A DNA stretch of 43,877 bases from Candidatus Zhuqueibacterota bacterium (GTDB taxonomy: Bacteria > Electryoneota > RPQS01): positions 1-43,877 of the forward strand of contig RPQS01000030.1 of the NCBI GenBank assembly GCA_003818605.1. Direction: 5' to 3'. Position 1 is the stretch's first letter; every line of letters starts with the position of its first letter. Positions 1 to 9,185 of this stretch are shown here, in pieces. A program made the position numbers and the translations under genes. The notes below the pieces were generated by a model. That model was not told where the DNA came from. It ran no database searches and saw only the letters and a list, made by a program, of their open reading frames with translations.

Positions 1-2000
1 ATAATCCCGAATTAGATGCACTTTTAAATGAACACGCTGAGTTTCGCAAGGTGATCGAAATCGGTGAGGTTCTTGAAGGCACGAGCAGACATGCATCCAC
101 CCATGCGGCGGGGGTCGTGGTCACGCCGGGGCCGCTGACCGACTTTGTTCCCCTCTACCGGCAGTCCGACGGCAGCATCACGACGCAGTTCGACATGAAC
201 ATCGTGGACAAAATCGGATTGCTGAAAGTGGATTTTTTGGGCTTGCGGACGCTCAGTGTCGTGTCACGCGCGTTAGAAATGCTCGCGGCTCGCGACATCC
301 ATGTAGATTTGGATTCGATTGCCGACCAGCACGATGACAAAACATACGCATTGCTGTCCCGCGGCGATACTACCGGAGTGTTCCAGCTTGAAAGTCGCGG
401 CATGCGGGACTGGCTTACCAAGTTGAAACCCAACTGTCTGGATGATATTGTAGCCATGGTCGCGCTGTATCGTCCGGGTCCGATGGACATGATCGGCGAT
501 TTCGTCCGCCGCAAACACGGTCAGGAAAAAATCGTCTATCTTCATTCCAAGCTCGAACCGATTCTGAAGAGTACGTACGGTATTGCCGTCTATCAGGAGC
601 AGGTGCTGGCGATTGCGCGCGATCTGGCCGGGTTTTCGTTGGCGCGCGCCGATATTCTGCGGCGGGCGATGGGGAAGAAAGATCCCAAGGAACTGGCGCG
701 CGTCAAGGCGGAGTTTATCGAAGGGTGTTTGAATCACTCCAAGATGAACGAACGTCTGGCGAATCAGCTTTACGATCAAGTGGAGAAGTTTGCCGGTTAC
801 GGATTTAATAAGGCGCATGCGGCGTGTTATGCCGTGTTGTCTTATCAGACGGCCTATTTGAAAGCGAATTATACCGCCGAATTTATGGCGGCGGAAATGA
901 CGTCATGGCACGGCGACACGCGGCAGATGCCGAAGCTGATTAACGAATGCCGCCGGCTTGGCGTGGTCATTTTGCCGGTAGACGTCAACGCATCGAACCG
1001 GTTTTTTACCGTGGAAGAGGGACAGATCCGGTGTGGGCTGGAAGCGATTAAAAACGTGGGAGCCGCACCGATTGGAGCTATTGTCCAAGCGCGCAAGGAC
1101 GGCGGGAAATTTTTATCCTTCTTCAATCTCGCGGCGCGTGTAGATACGCACGTAGTCAACCGCAAGGTCATGGAGAGTCTGATCGGTTCCGGCGCTTTAG
1201 ACGGTTTGGGCGGACATCGTGCTCAGTATATGGCCGCGCTGGATCAGTTTTTCGCGTATGCAAACGCGGCGGAGAAGGAACGCGATTTAGGACAATCGTC
1301 GCTGTTCGGCGGAGGAGGAAGCGGCGGCGGTCTGCGCGAACCTTCACTTCCCGATATACCGCCCTATTCCGCGGAACAATCTTTAAGTCTGGAAAAGGAG
1401 CTGCTTGGTTTTTACGTTTCCGGGCATCCACTGGACGGCATACGCGAGGACGTGGAAAGGTTGGCTGATGCGAGTTTGGGTGATACGTCTGAACTTGAAG
1501 ACCAGCAGACTGTACGTTTGGCCGGAGTGGTGACCGACATTCGCCGTACGCAGACCCGCAAAGGCAAGGCAATGGCGACAATGACGCTGGAAGACTTTAC
1601 GGGTTCAGCGGAACTGCTGGTATTCGGTGAAGCGCTCGAAGCCGGGGCATCCCTGATCAGAAAAGAAGCGAAATTAGTGGTCAATACCCGCGTGAGTTGC
1701 CGCGAAGACGAGGATCCGAAATTCATCGCGCAGCAGGTTTACACGATTGAACAAGCCAAGACCGAATTTGCGCGGGGCATGTGGCTGACGCTGAATGAAT
1801 CCAGCTTGACCGAATCCACGATGGATGCGCTGGAGGATCTGTTTCTGAAACACTCGGGGAATGTTCCGATCTATTTTAAAGTGATTCGGAACGGACAGGA
1901 ACGACTGGTTCAGTCACGCCGCTATCGCTTGAAAACGTCCTTGGAAGTTGTCCAGCAATTCCGGGATATGCTGGGCCAGTCTCAAGTCAAAGTGAGCTGA
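1..2000 (+). CDS. dnaE: DNA polymerase III alpha subunit, C-terminal part (5' end outside window)
   Basis: This is the replicative DNA polymerase catalytic subunit. The reading frame is open from base 3, so the gene begins upstream of the window and about 665 residues of the C-terminal part are visible. The fragment starts in the palm: KVDFLGLRTL (nt about 225-255) matches the segment that carries the third catalytic aspartate in E. coli DnaE (D555). Next come the fingers (FQLESRGMRDWL, VALYRPGPM), the tandem helix-hairpin-helix region, a glycine-rich linker (FGGGGSGGG, about nt 1305-1330), an OB-fold (VRLAGVVTDIRRTQTRKGK, about nt 1515-1570) and a short C-terminal domain. The PHP domain and the first two catalytic aspartates lie outside the window. 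The stop TGA overlaps the rimO ATG by one base (TGATG), which suggests coupled translation. Confidence 0.97.
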   Translation, partial: NPELDALLNEHAEFRKVIEIGEVLEGTSRHASTHAAGVVVTPGPLTDFVPLYRQSDGSITTQFDMNIVDKIGLLKVDFLGLRTLSVVSRALEMLAARDIHVDLDSIADQHDDKTYALLSRGDTTGVFQLESRGMRDWLTKLKPNCLDDIVAMVALYRPGPMDMIGDFVRRKHGQEKIVYLHSKLEPILKSTYGIAVYQEQVLAIARDLAGFSLARADILRRAMGKKDPKELARVKAEFIEGCLNHSKMNERLANQLYDQVEKFAGYGFNKAHAACYAVLSYQTAYLKANYTAEFMAAEMTSWHGDTRQMPKLINECRRLGVVILPVDVNASNRFFTVEEGQIRCGLEAIKNVGAAPIGAIVQARKDGGKFLSFFNLAARVDTHVVNRKVMESLIGSGALDGLGGHRAQYMAALDQFFAYANAAEKERDLGQSSLFGGGGSGGGLREPSLPDIPPYSAEQSLSLEKELLGFYVSGHPLDGIREDVERLADASLGDTSELEDQQTVRLAGVVTDIRRTQTRKGKAMATMTLEDFTGSAELLVFGEALEAGASLIRKEAKLVVNTRVSCREDEDPKFIAQQVYTIEQAKTEFARGMWLTLNESSLTESTMDALEDLFLKHSGNVPIYFKVIRNGQERLVQSRRYRLKTSLEVVQQFRDMLGQSQVKVS

Positions 2001-3391
2001 TGACCATTAAACCGAAGTCTCCGGCATCGCGCCCTTTGCGGATTGCCTTCCAGACTCTCGGTTGTCCGAAAAACACGGTGGATTCGGACTCGCTGGCATC
2101 CGTTCTCGCAGCGTCGGGTTTTGAGTGTGTGATGCAGCCGCATCGCGCGGATGTGCTCATCGTAAACACCTGCGGTTTTCTGGACGACGCGAAGATCGAA
2201 GCGGTAGAAACATTGCTGGCGGCGGTGCGATGGAAAGCCGCGCGGGCCGGACGACGCGTTTTTGCGATGGGGTGCCTGACGCAGCGTGATGGAGACGAGA
2301 TTTCGGCGGAGATTCCGGAACTGGACGGAATTTTCGGCATCGGTCAATGGACGGCTATGCTGATGGCTTTGGGAGCGAATCCCGTTTCCGCAACATCCGG
2401 AATTTCTCGTGAAAATTCTTTTACGGGAAGCGCCGGGCCGTCTTCGATTTATCTGCGCATTTCCGATGGCTGTTCACATGCCTGCGCCTTTTGTTCGATT
2501 CCGCAAATGCGCGGACTGTATCGCAGCGAACCGATAGAGGATCTCGTATGCGAGGCGGCGTTTCACGTGGAACACGGGGTGCAGGAAATTATCCTAATCG
2601 GTCAGGAGACAACCAGTTACGGGGTGGATCTCTATCGCGAACGCAGGTTGGTGGAACTCTGCAGACAGTTGTCCGAATTGAAGGGATTACGCTGGATTCG
2701 GCTGCTTTATGCTCATCCGCCGACCACGCCGCCGAAATTGCTTGAGGAATTAGCCGGTATTCCGCACTTCGCGTCGTACATAGATTTTCCCATTGAGCAC
2801 GCCTCCGAACGCGTACTCAAGTTAATGAACCGCCGCACGTCGGCCACACGAATGAAGGAAACCATCGCCGCCTTTCGTGCCGCAAGACCGGATGCCTGCA
2901 TCCGCACTTCGGTGATGGTCGGTTTTCCGGGCGAAACGGACAGGGATTTCGAAATCCTCCTGCGGTTTATGGAGGACGTCCGATTTGAGCGTGCGGGGGC
3001 TTTTATTTATTCGCCGCAGGAAGGCACATCAGGCGCGAATCTACCCGATCCCGTCGAAGAAGGCATTGCGCTGGATCGTCTGGATCAATTGATGCGTCTG
3101 CAAAAGCGGATCATGCTGGAACGGCATCGCTCTCTGGAAGGAAAAGTTGTTGACGTACTGGTGGAACGCCAAGTGCGCAACAACGCATGGGGCCGCACGG
3201 CATGGGATGCGCCGGAAATTGATGGCCGCGTGCGCGTTGCCGTTCCCGTTGCCCCCGGCAGTTTTGTTCATGTTCAGATTACAAAAGCCTACGCTTATCA
3301 ACTCGATTCGCGTCTGATCGCCGATGATGCGGAACTTATGCAGAGGGAACCATGTGGAAAATCATCCTCATCGGTCTGTTCACCGCAGTAA
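2000..3391 (+). CDS. rimO: Ribosomal protein S12 methylthiotransferase RimO
   Basis: This radical-SAM enzyme adds a methylthio group to the conserved aspartate of ribosomal protein S12. The 463-residue protein has the expected three parts. The N-terminal UPF0004 domain has cysteines at about 22, 58 and 92 for one Fe-S cluster; GCPKNTVDS is the RimO-type version, whereas MiaB usually has GCQMN. The radical-SAM core has CSHACAFC with cysteines at 158, 162 and 165. A C-terminal TRAM domain follows. MiaB or MtaB are the alternatives, but the N-terminal motif and the acidic-strand spacing favour RimO. The start overlaps the dnaE stop by one base, and the last 40 nt overlap the next gene. A parS-like 16-mer lies within the coding sequence at 2559-2574. 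Confidence 0.93.
   Translation: MTIKPKSPASRPLRIAFQTLGCPKNTVDSDSLASVLAASGFECVMQPHRADVLIVNTCGFLDDAKIEAVETLLAAVRWKAARAGRRVFAMGCLTQRDGDEISAEIPELDGIFGIGQWTAMLMALGANPVSATSGISRENSFTGSAGPSSIYLRISDGCSHACAFCSIPQMRGLYRSEPIEDLVCEAAFHVEHGVQEIILIGQETTSYGVDLYRERRLVELCRQLSELKGLRWIRLLYAHPPTTPPKLLEELAGIPHFASYIDFPIEHASERVLKLMNRRTSATRMKETIAAFRAARPDACIRTSVMVGFPGETDRDFEILLRFMEDVRFERAGAFIYSPQEGTSGANLPDPVEEGIALDRLDQLMRLQKRIMLERHRSLEGKVVDVLVERQVRNNAWGRTAWDAPEIDGRVRVAVPVAPGSFVHVQITKAYAYQLDSRLIADDAELMQREPCGKSSSSVCSPQ
2559..2574. promoter_or_regulatory. parS-like 16-mer inside rimO
   Basis: The sequence CGTTTCACGTGGAACA matches 14 of 16 bases of the ParB-binding consensus TGTTTCACGTGAAACA, including the TTTCACGTG core. 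It lies within rimO, about 20 kb from the parAB pair in this window. parS sites inside coding sequences near parAB are well known, but one site with two mismatches could also be chance or be driven by the encoded residues. Confidence 0.35.
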
Positions 3392-4602
3392 ATATTGCTT
3401 ATAGCGCTCCGCGAGGTTTGCACGTTCCGAATCTTCTGTCGGAAGGTGAAGGACCTGTATTCCGGTGTCAGTTAGGACAGCGTTTAGGTATCGAGACGGA
3501 CTCACTCCACGTGGTGACCGCGATTTCGATTCCGTATGATAATCTCATCTTTCTCCGTTCGGACAGCGGCTTCGCGGCTCAGTACGAATTGGTGACGTCG
3601 CTCTTCCGCGAAGGAACCGGACTCTACTCCGAACGTATCGCCGCTCAATCCGCGACTACGCCGTCGTACGCGGAAACCAACAGCCGCACGCGCAACGCTG
3701 CGCACATGGAAGAATTCCTGGTACCGCCCGGGGACTATCGTGTGCGGGTCACGTTGACGGCGGATAAGGAATCGCGCAAGAAGTCCCGCTGGGAAGGCAC
3801 AATTTCACTGGCTCCCAGCGATCCGTTGCTGCGCGTTTCGGATATCTACTGGGTGACGGAGGACGTAGCGCTCGCCGAATTAGGCGTGCCGCGGCTGGTG
3901 GAGGGATTCAGCACGACTGAAGGCGACGCCCACGCGCGGATGCAGCTTTTCAGCGCAGGATCACAGCCGATCCGCCTGGTCTGGACGGTGCTTGGCGAGA
4001 AATCCGATACACTTCGTTCATCCATCATGACGGCTCTCCCCACGGCGGACATACAAACGCATGAGTTCGTCATGAAGATCGAGGGTCTTCCGGTCCAGCA
4101 TTACACGCTTCGATTGGAAGCCGAGGGCAACGGGCGGCGGGAAATCCGCACCCGACAATTCCATATCCGTATCCCGGGCGTCCCGCTCTCAGTGACTGAT
4201 TTTGATACGGCCATCCGTCAAATGAAGTACATCGCCACCGGAGAGGAAAATCGCGCCTTAAGGCAAGCCGATCCGCGAGACCGCGAACGGGTTTTTAAGG
4301 AGTTCTGGAAAAAGCGCGATCCGTCACCGGACACGGATGAAAATGAACTGATGGAGGAGTACTTCCGGCGGGTCGAGTATGCGAACGAAAAATTTGCAAC
4401 TCATCGGGAAGGCTGGGATACGGATCGCGGCCGTATCTATCTTGTTTACGGGGAACCGACGGATATCGAGCGCCATCCCTTTGAACCTGATTCGCGTCCT
4501 TACGAAATCTGGTATTATACACAAATCGCGCGGCGATTCGTTTTCGTAGACTACACCGGTTTCGGCGATTACACTTTAGTCGGTCCGGAGTGGGGTTATT
4601 GA
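3352..4602 (+). CDS. Secreted GWxTD-domain protein
   Basis: This 416-residue protein begins with a signal peptide (MWKIILIGLFTAVNIAYSA, cleavage likely near residue 18-20). The middle is beta-rich and resembles an immunoglobulin-like or cell-surface architecture. The C-terminal part contains GWDTDRGRIYLVYGEP (about residues 352-367), which is the signature of the GWxTD domain, followed by the aromatic strand segment (YEIWYY, FVFVDYTGFGDY) typical of the family. The molecular function of the GWxTD domain is not established; it is found in secreted proteins of FCB-group bacteria and relatives. The ATG is preceded by AGAGGGAA and lies 40 nt inside the end of rimO in another frame, so the two genes are probably cotranscribed. 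The next gene starts 4 nt after the stop. Confidence 0.85.
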   Translation: MWKIILIGLFTAVNIAYSAPRGLHVPNLLSEGEGPVFRCQLGQRLGIETDSLHVVTAISIPYDNLIFLRSDSGFAAQYELVTSLFREGTGLYSERIAAQSATTPSYAETNSRTRNAAHMEEFLVPPGDYRVRVTLTADKESRKKSRWEGTISLAPSDPLLRVSDIYWVTEDVALAELGVPRLVEGFSTTEGDAHARMQLFSAGSQPIRLVWTVLGEKSDTLRSSIMTALPTADIQTHEFVMKIEGLPVQHYTLRLEAEGNGRREIRTRQFHIRIPGVPLSVTDFDTAIRQMKYIATGEENRALRQADPRDRERVFKEFWKKRDPSPDTDENELMEEYFRRVEYANEKFATHREGWDTDRGRIYLVYGEPTDIERHPFEPDSRPYEIWYYTQIARRFVFVDYTGFGDYTLVGPEWGY

Positions 4603-4606
4603 CGTG

Positions 4607-5539
4607 ATGCTGCCATTGCCTCTTCCTGAAGGAGGACGGATCGGCATATGCGCTCCGGCGGGTCCGGTAAAACCGGAACGATTGCAGGCGGCCATTGCGG
4701 CATTGCAGCAAACCGGATTCGAGGTCATCATCGCGCCTTCCGCCTTTGCTCAAAGCGGCTTGTTTTCCGCGCCGGATGATGTTCGCTGCAAGGAATTGGA
4801 AGACATGTTTACGCGGAAAGACGTGGATGCCGTATTTTGCGCTCGCGGCGGCGTCGGATCGAGCCGGTTGCTCGAGATTCTGAATACCGAACTCCTTGTC
4901 CGTTCGCAAAAGCCGTTTCTCGGATTTTCGGATATTACAGCGCTTCAATGGCATCTATTCGGGAAGCATGGATTTGTTTCGTTTTCCGGTCCGCTGGCGG
5001 TGGAATGGGACGGCAGTGTGAACGAAGCGACACAAAAGCAAGCGATTGCCATGATGCGGGGAATTGCTTCGGAAGATTTACTGAAAGGTTTTCCGCGAAC
5101 GAATTTGAAAGTATTGCGTGGCTCCGGCTGCGTCCAAGGACGGCTGTTTCCCGGCAATCTGACCATGATTACGACACTGCTTGGAACGCCGTACTTGCCG
5201 GATTTGCGCGGCGCAATGCTGCTGATTGAAGACGTGCACGAACCCCCGCACCGAGTGGATCGAATGCTCTTTCATTTGAGAAATGCCGGGGTGCTGTCCC
5301 GCATTGCCGGGTTGTTTGCCGGTGAACTGGATACCGGCATGAACGCGGAGGAGAGGAGTATGATCGCGGCATCACTTCGAGATGCCACGCGCGGAATGAC
5401 CTATCCGGTGGTGATGGGCTTTCCGTTCGGTCACGGTCCGGAACGCATGACTCTTCCCGTCGGTGGATTAGTCGAGTGGAATCCCGATTCGATGAGTCTT
5501 GGGCTGTGCGAATCGGTGACGCGGGAACGACTCACATGA
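4607..5539 (+). CDS. LD-carboxypeptidase-like protein, peptidase family S66
   Basis: S66 peptidases include LdcA, which removes the terminal D-alanine from recycled muropeptide tetrapeptides, and the MccF microcin-immunity peptidases. The ~310-residue protein shows the family hallmarks: RGGVGSSRLL, the nucleophile motif GFSDIT (Ser near residue 108), LLIEDVHEPPHRVDRML with the catalytic glutamate, and GFPFGHGPE with the catalytic histidine. The complete Ser-Glu-His triad therefore seems present. No signal peptide is visible, so it is probably cytoplasmic as in LdcA. A GTG three bases upstream (4604) is an alternative start. The stop overlaps the purN start (ATGA). Its proximity to a cell-wall operon fits muropeptide recycling, but the substrate cannot be read from the sequence. 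Confidence 0.88.
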   Translation: MLPLPLPEGGRIGICAPAGPVKPERLQAAIAALQQTGFEVIIAPSAFAQSGLFSAPDDVRCKELEDMFTRKDVDAVFCARGGVGSSRLLEILNTELLVRSQKPFLGFSDITALQWHLFGKHGFVSFSGPLAVEWDGSVNEATQKQAIAMMRGIASEDLLKGFPRTNLKVLRGSGCVQGRLFPGNLTMITTLLGTPYLPDLRGAMLLIEDVHEPPHRVDRMLFHLRNAGVLSRIAGLFAGELDTGMNAEERSMIAASLRDATRGMTYPVVMGFPFGHGPERMTLPVGGLVEWNPDSMSLGLCESVTRERLT

Positions 5540-6174
5540 ACCCATTGCGCATCGCTTTCTTTGCATCGGGAAACGGCACTCTATTCGAAACCATCACGAC
5601 GCGCTGCCGCAGCGGGGAAATCGAAGCCGATCCGGTATGTCTGATCTGCTCGAATCCGGAGGCTCCCGTCCTGCAGCGAGCGCAGCGCTTGGACGTTCCG
5701 GCCCGCGTAATTCAACGGGATAACTTTTCCTCCGGTGTGGAATTCACCGCCGAGCTGATGGAGGAATTGAGGAGCCGCGACGCCAATTTTGTTTGTCTGG
5801 CGGGCTACATGAAGAAGGTGCCGGCGGCGGTGGTGCAGGCATATCGTCATCGCATGCTCAACATTCATCCGGCGCTGCTTCCCGCGTTTGGCGGGAAAGG
5901 CATGTACGGACGCAAGGTTCATGAAGCCGTGCTGGAATATGGAGCGCGGATTTCCGGCGCTACGGTTCATTTGGTTGACGAGGAATATGATCATGGCCCG
6001 ATCATACTACAGCGTGCCGTGTTTGTGATGGGAAACGACACTCCGGAAACACTCGAAGCCCGCGTTCATCAGATAGAGCATGACGTCTACACGGAGGCCG
6101 TTCGTTTGTTTGCTGAAGAGCGAATCAGCGTGAACGGCCGGAAAGTAACTATATTACCCGGGAAATCCGCATGA
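5536..6174 (+). CDS. purN: Phosphoribosylglycinamide formyltransferase
   Basis: PurN transfers a formyl group from 10-formyltetrahydrofolate to GAR, the third step of purine synthesis. The 212-residue length is normal for the family. Visible motifs are the N-terminal nucleotide loop (FFASGNGTLFETI), the catalytic NIHPALLPAF segment (Asn and His), and GATVHLVDEEYDHGPII with the catalytic aspartate. The ATG at 5536 is chosen because the protein then begins at the usual first beta strand and because it overlaps the preceding stop as ATGA. The open frame extends 60 nt further upstream into the S66 gene but without family similarity. It is coupled to purH in the same way. Confidence 0.96.
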   Translation: MNPLRIAFFASGNGTLFETITTRCRSGEIEADPVCLICSNPEAPVLQRAQRLDVPARVIQRDNFSSGVEFTAELMEELRSRDANFVCLAGYMKKVPAAVVQAYRHRMLNIHPALLPAFGGKGMYGRKVHEAVLEYGARISGATVHLVDEEYDHGPIILQRAVFVMGNDTPETLEARVHQIEHDVYTEAVRLFAEERISVNGRKVTILPGKSA

Positions 6175-7709
6175 TCAACATCCGGCGAGCACTGTTCAGC
6201 GTTACGGACAAATCCGGTCTGGTGGATCTGGCTCGGTCCTTAAAAAAATTCAATGTGGAATTCATCGCTTCCGGGGGCACGGCGGCGGCGCTTACATCGG
6301 CAAGTCTTCCGGTTACTCCGGTGGAAAAATGGACCGGACATCCGGAAGCGATGGAAGGCCGCATTAAAACTCTCCATCCGCGCATTCACGGCGGAATATT
6401 GGCCCGCCGCGATCATGCCGGCGATCTGGACGATCTCAAGCGACTCGGTCTCGATACAATAGATCTTGTCGTTGTAAATTTCTATCCCTTCGAACAGGTG
6501 TTAGCTTCCGGCAAACCGGAAGAAGATATCATCGAGGCAATTGACGTAGGCGGACCCTCGATGGTTCGCGCGGCCTGCAAGAATCACAAACATGTGATTG
6601 TTCTGACGGATCCGCGACAGTATGCGGAATTGATCAACCTTCTCGATCAGAACAACGGCAGCGTTCCCGAAGATTTTGCCAAAGCCGCCGCCGCTCGCGC
6701 GTTTACCCGACTTGTGGACTATGACAGCCGCGTCGCCGAATGGTTCAACGGCGGGAATGTGGAAAGCCTTGTGCTGCAGCGCGTTCGTCCGCTTCGTTAC
6801 GGAGAAAATCCTCATCAGCATGGCTGGCTACTGTCGCGTTGGGGAGCGTCCCCGTCCGGGCTGGTCGCGGCAGATCAGTTGGCAGGAAAAGAACTCTCAT
6901 ACAATAATCTTTTAGATGCGGAAGGATCGCTGCGGTTGCTGGCCGAATTCGATGAACCGGCGGCGGTGATCATTAAGCATGTGACGCCGTGCGGAGTCGG
7001 AATTGCCGATACAACCCCCAAGGCTCTGGAACTTGCTCTGATGACCGACCGGGTTTCCGCTTTCGGCGGCATTGTGGCTTTGAATCGCGAGATGGACGAA
7101 GCCACTGCGGCGGTGCTGGCCGACATGTTTCTGGAGGTGATTCTTGCTCCCGGCTTTACTTCCGCGGCGCGCACCGTGTTCGCGAAGAAGAAAGCGCTGC
7201 GGCTAATCACGTTCGATTGGAATGAGCTTAAGCATCGTCCGCCACTCGAAGAGATTCGACCCATTTGGGGCGGCTATCTTGCGCAGGAGGCGGATTTCGG
7301 TTTGCCCGAATTGAATGAAATGACCGTTGCCACAAAACGTTCGCCGACATCTACGGAGTGGGCGGCAATGAAGCTGGCGTGGAAAGTGTGCAAGCACGTG
7401 CGTTCCAATGCCATCGTTTTCGCCGACGAGCGGCACACGTTGGGAATCGGGGCGGGACAGATGTCGCGCGTGGATTCGGCGCAGATCGCCGTTCAGAAAG
7501 CGGCGGCGGCGAAACTCGAACTTTATGGCTGCGCTTGCGGATCAGACGCCTTTTTCCCGTTCCGCGACGGTTTGGACGTCGCCGCCCGGGCCGGAGCAAC
7601 CGCCGTGATTCAGCCGGGCGGTTCGGTGCGCGACGATGAAGTTATTGCCGCCGCCGACGAACACGGCATGACGATGGTGTTTACCGGCCGAAGACATTTT
7701 CGACATTGA
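6171..7709 (+). CDS. purH: Bifunctional AICAR transformylase / IMP cyclohydrolase
   Basis: PurH catalyses the last two steps of IMP synthesis. The 512-residue protein has the N-terminal MGS-like cyclohydrolase domain ([34 protein letters not shown]) and the C-terminal transformylase domain ([43 protein letters not shown]). The common KHxNPCG motif reads KHVTPCG here; the catalytic Lys-His pair is kept. It overlaps purN by ATGA, so purN-purH form a small coupled purine unit within the longer gene string. Confidence 0.97.
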   Translation: MINIRRALFSVTDKSGLVDLARSLKKFNVEFIASGGTAAALTSASLPVTPVEKWTGHPEAMEGRIKTLHPRIHGGILARRDHAGDLDDLKRLGLDTIDLVVVNFYPFEQVLASGKPEEDIIEAIDVGGPSMVRAACKNHKHVIVLTDPRQYAELINLLDQNNGSVPEDFAKAAAARAFTRLVDYDSRVAEWFNGGNVESLVLQRVRPLRYGENPHQHGWLLSRWGASPSGLVAADQLAGKELSYNNLLDAEGSLRLLAEFDEPAAVIIKHVTPCGVGIADTTPKALELALMTDRVSAFGGIVALNREMDEATAAVLADMFLEVILAPGFTSAARTVFAKKKALRLITFDWNELKHRPPLEEIRPIWGGYLAQEADFGLPELNEMTVATKRSPTSTEWAAMKLAWKVCKHVRSNAIVFADERHTLGIGAGQMSRVDSAQIAVQKAAAAKLELYGCACGSDAFFPFRDGLDVAARAGATAVIQPGGSVRDDEVIAAADEHGMTMVFTGRRHFRH

Positions 7710-7731
7710 TATATAATCCGGAGATTCCAAC

Positions 7732-8070
7732 ATGCAATGGCCTCGCAATGCCGCTGCTCCGCTCTACGTCCGTCCGTCGTCGCGGGTGCGTTACTACGGC
7801 AAGGACTACATTGTAAAACGGGATGTCAAAGGCGCGATCTATGCCCTGATAGGGCGCATGACCCGTAAACTGCCTTCGATGAAGGAAGCCATTGACGCGA
7901 CCCGCAATCAAAAGCTGGTCTGCCAATGGGGCGGTTACTATGCGGTATATGTCCGCGTAGATGCGGAGCAAGCTCCCATGATTCTGGAATATTTGTGGGA
8001 ATTCGAAAAGAAGCGCGGCGTACTGCCGCCGAAGCCCAATGAACAGATTATGCTGTCCGACGAGAGCTGA
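7732..8070 (+). CDS. Small protein of unknown function
   Basis: I do not recognise this 112-residue protein. It is basic in the first half ([28 protein letters not shown]), has a central helical stretch and a short strand-rich part ([15 protein letters not shown]), and ends in a polar tail. There is no signal peptide or membrane segment. Codon use looks like its neighbours. It starts 22 nt after purH and ends 91 nt before mreB, so it may be the last gene of the purine string. The full-length frame, uniform codon use and tight position favour a real gene. Confidence 0.7.
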   Translation: MQWPRNAAAPLYVRPSSRVRYYGKDYIVKRDVKGAIYALIGRMTRKLPSMKEAIDATRNQKLVCQWGGYYAVYVRVDAEQAPMILEYLWEFEKKRGVLPPKPNEQIMLSDES

Positions 8071-8161
8071 AACTCCGTCGGTAAGCCAATCCAATTTCTT
8101 TAACTTTTGCCCCGGTTGATTTCCGGTTGGCACTATACGTCTAAAAGAGGTATTACCGCCG

Positions 8162-9178
8162 ATGCCGTTCAGCGGATTGTTTTCCAACGAAATCGCCATT
8201 GATCTCGGTACCTGCAACACGTTAGTCTATGTCAAAGGCAAGGGCATTGTCGTGCGCGAACCTTCCATGGTGGCGGTGCGCAAGCGCGACAATAAAGTGA
8301 TTGCCATCGGTTCCGAAGCTCGCGAAATGCTCGGCAAGACGCACCGCGATCTCGAAGTTGTACGCCCTATGCGGGACGGCGTCATTGACGACGACGAGTT
8401 GGCCGAGGTGATGATTCGCGCCTTCATCCGCAAAGCGCAGAAGAATCGCATCATGCGACCGCGCGTCATCGTGTGCGTGCCTTCCGGTGTCACCAAATCC
8501 GAGAAACGCATTATCCGCGATTCCGCCGAACATGCCGGAGCGCGCGAAGTATATCTGATTGCCGAACCGATGGCGGCTTCGCTCGGCGTCGGGCTTCCGG
8601 TCAACGAACCGATCGGCAGCATGGTGATTGACATTGGCGGCGGCACGACGGAGATTGCAGTGATTTCGCTCTCCGGAATTATCACAGATACTTCCGTGCG
8701 TGTGGCGGGCGACGAACTCGATGAATGCATCGTCCAGTTCATGCGCCGCAACTACAATCTGTTGATCGGTGAGCGCACGGCGGAAGAAATCAAAGTGCGC
8801 ATCGGTTCCGCGGCGAAACTGGAACAGGAATTATCCATTGTGGCCAAGGGACGCGATCTGGTGGAAGGCGTGCCGAAAGCCATCGAAATCAATTCGATTG
8901 AAATTCGCGAAGCTCTGGCCGAACCGATTTCGCAGATTGTGGACGCCGTCCGCACCGCGCTGGAAAAAACGCCTCCGGAACTGGCGGCGGATATCCGGGA
9001 TCGCGGTATTGTGATGACGGGCGGCGGAGCGATGATTAAAGGTCTGGATGTTCGTCTTCGCGAAGAAACTTCGCTCCCCGTGATTCTGGCGGAAGATCCC
9101 TTGACCTGCGTCGTTCGCGGCACGGGCAAGGTGCTGGACGATTTTGAAACTTATCAGAAGGTTTTGCTTTCATCTTAA
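8162..9178 (+). CDS. mreB: Rod shape-determining protein MreB
   Basis: MreB is the actin-like cytoskeletal ATPase that positions lateral wall synthesis. The 338-residue length is typical. The phosphate-1 loop IDLGTCNTLVYVKGKG, phosphate-2 loop VIDIGGGTTEIAV, the region AGDELDECIVQFMRRNYNLLIGE and the adenosine loop MTGGGAMIKGLD are all present. The motif usually has Ala where this protein has Cys (LGTCNT). An AGAGG lies about 11 nt upstream of the ATG as a possible ribosome-binding site. The 91-nt spacer upstream could hold a promoter, but I could not find a convincing one. It is the first gene of mreB-mreC-mreD-PBP2-rodA. Confidence 0.97.
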   Translation: MPFSGLFSNEIAIDLGTCNTLVYVKGKGIVVREPSMVAVRKRDNKVIAIGSEAREMLGKTHRDLEVVRPMRDGVIDDDELAEVMIRAFIRKAQKNRIMRPRVIVCVPSGVTKSEKRIIRDSAEHAGAREVYLIAEPMAASLGVGLPVNEPIGSMVIDIGGGTTEIAVISLSGIITDTSVRVAGDELDECIVQFMRRNYNLLIGERTAEEIKVRIGSAAKLEQELSIVAKGRDLVEGVPKAIEINSIEIREALAEPISQIVDAVRTALEKTPPELAADIRDRGIVMTGGGAMIKGLDVRLREETSLPVILAEDPLTCVVRGTGKVLDDFETYQKVLLSS

Positions 9179-9185
9179 TCCGGTT

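Noticed and set aside
8071-8161. Possible promoter before mreB
   Set aside because: TTGATT and TATACG are present but only 12 nt apart, and a sigma-54 reading (TGGCAC) lacks its second element.
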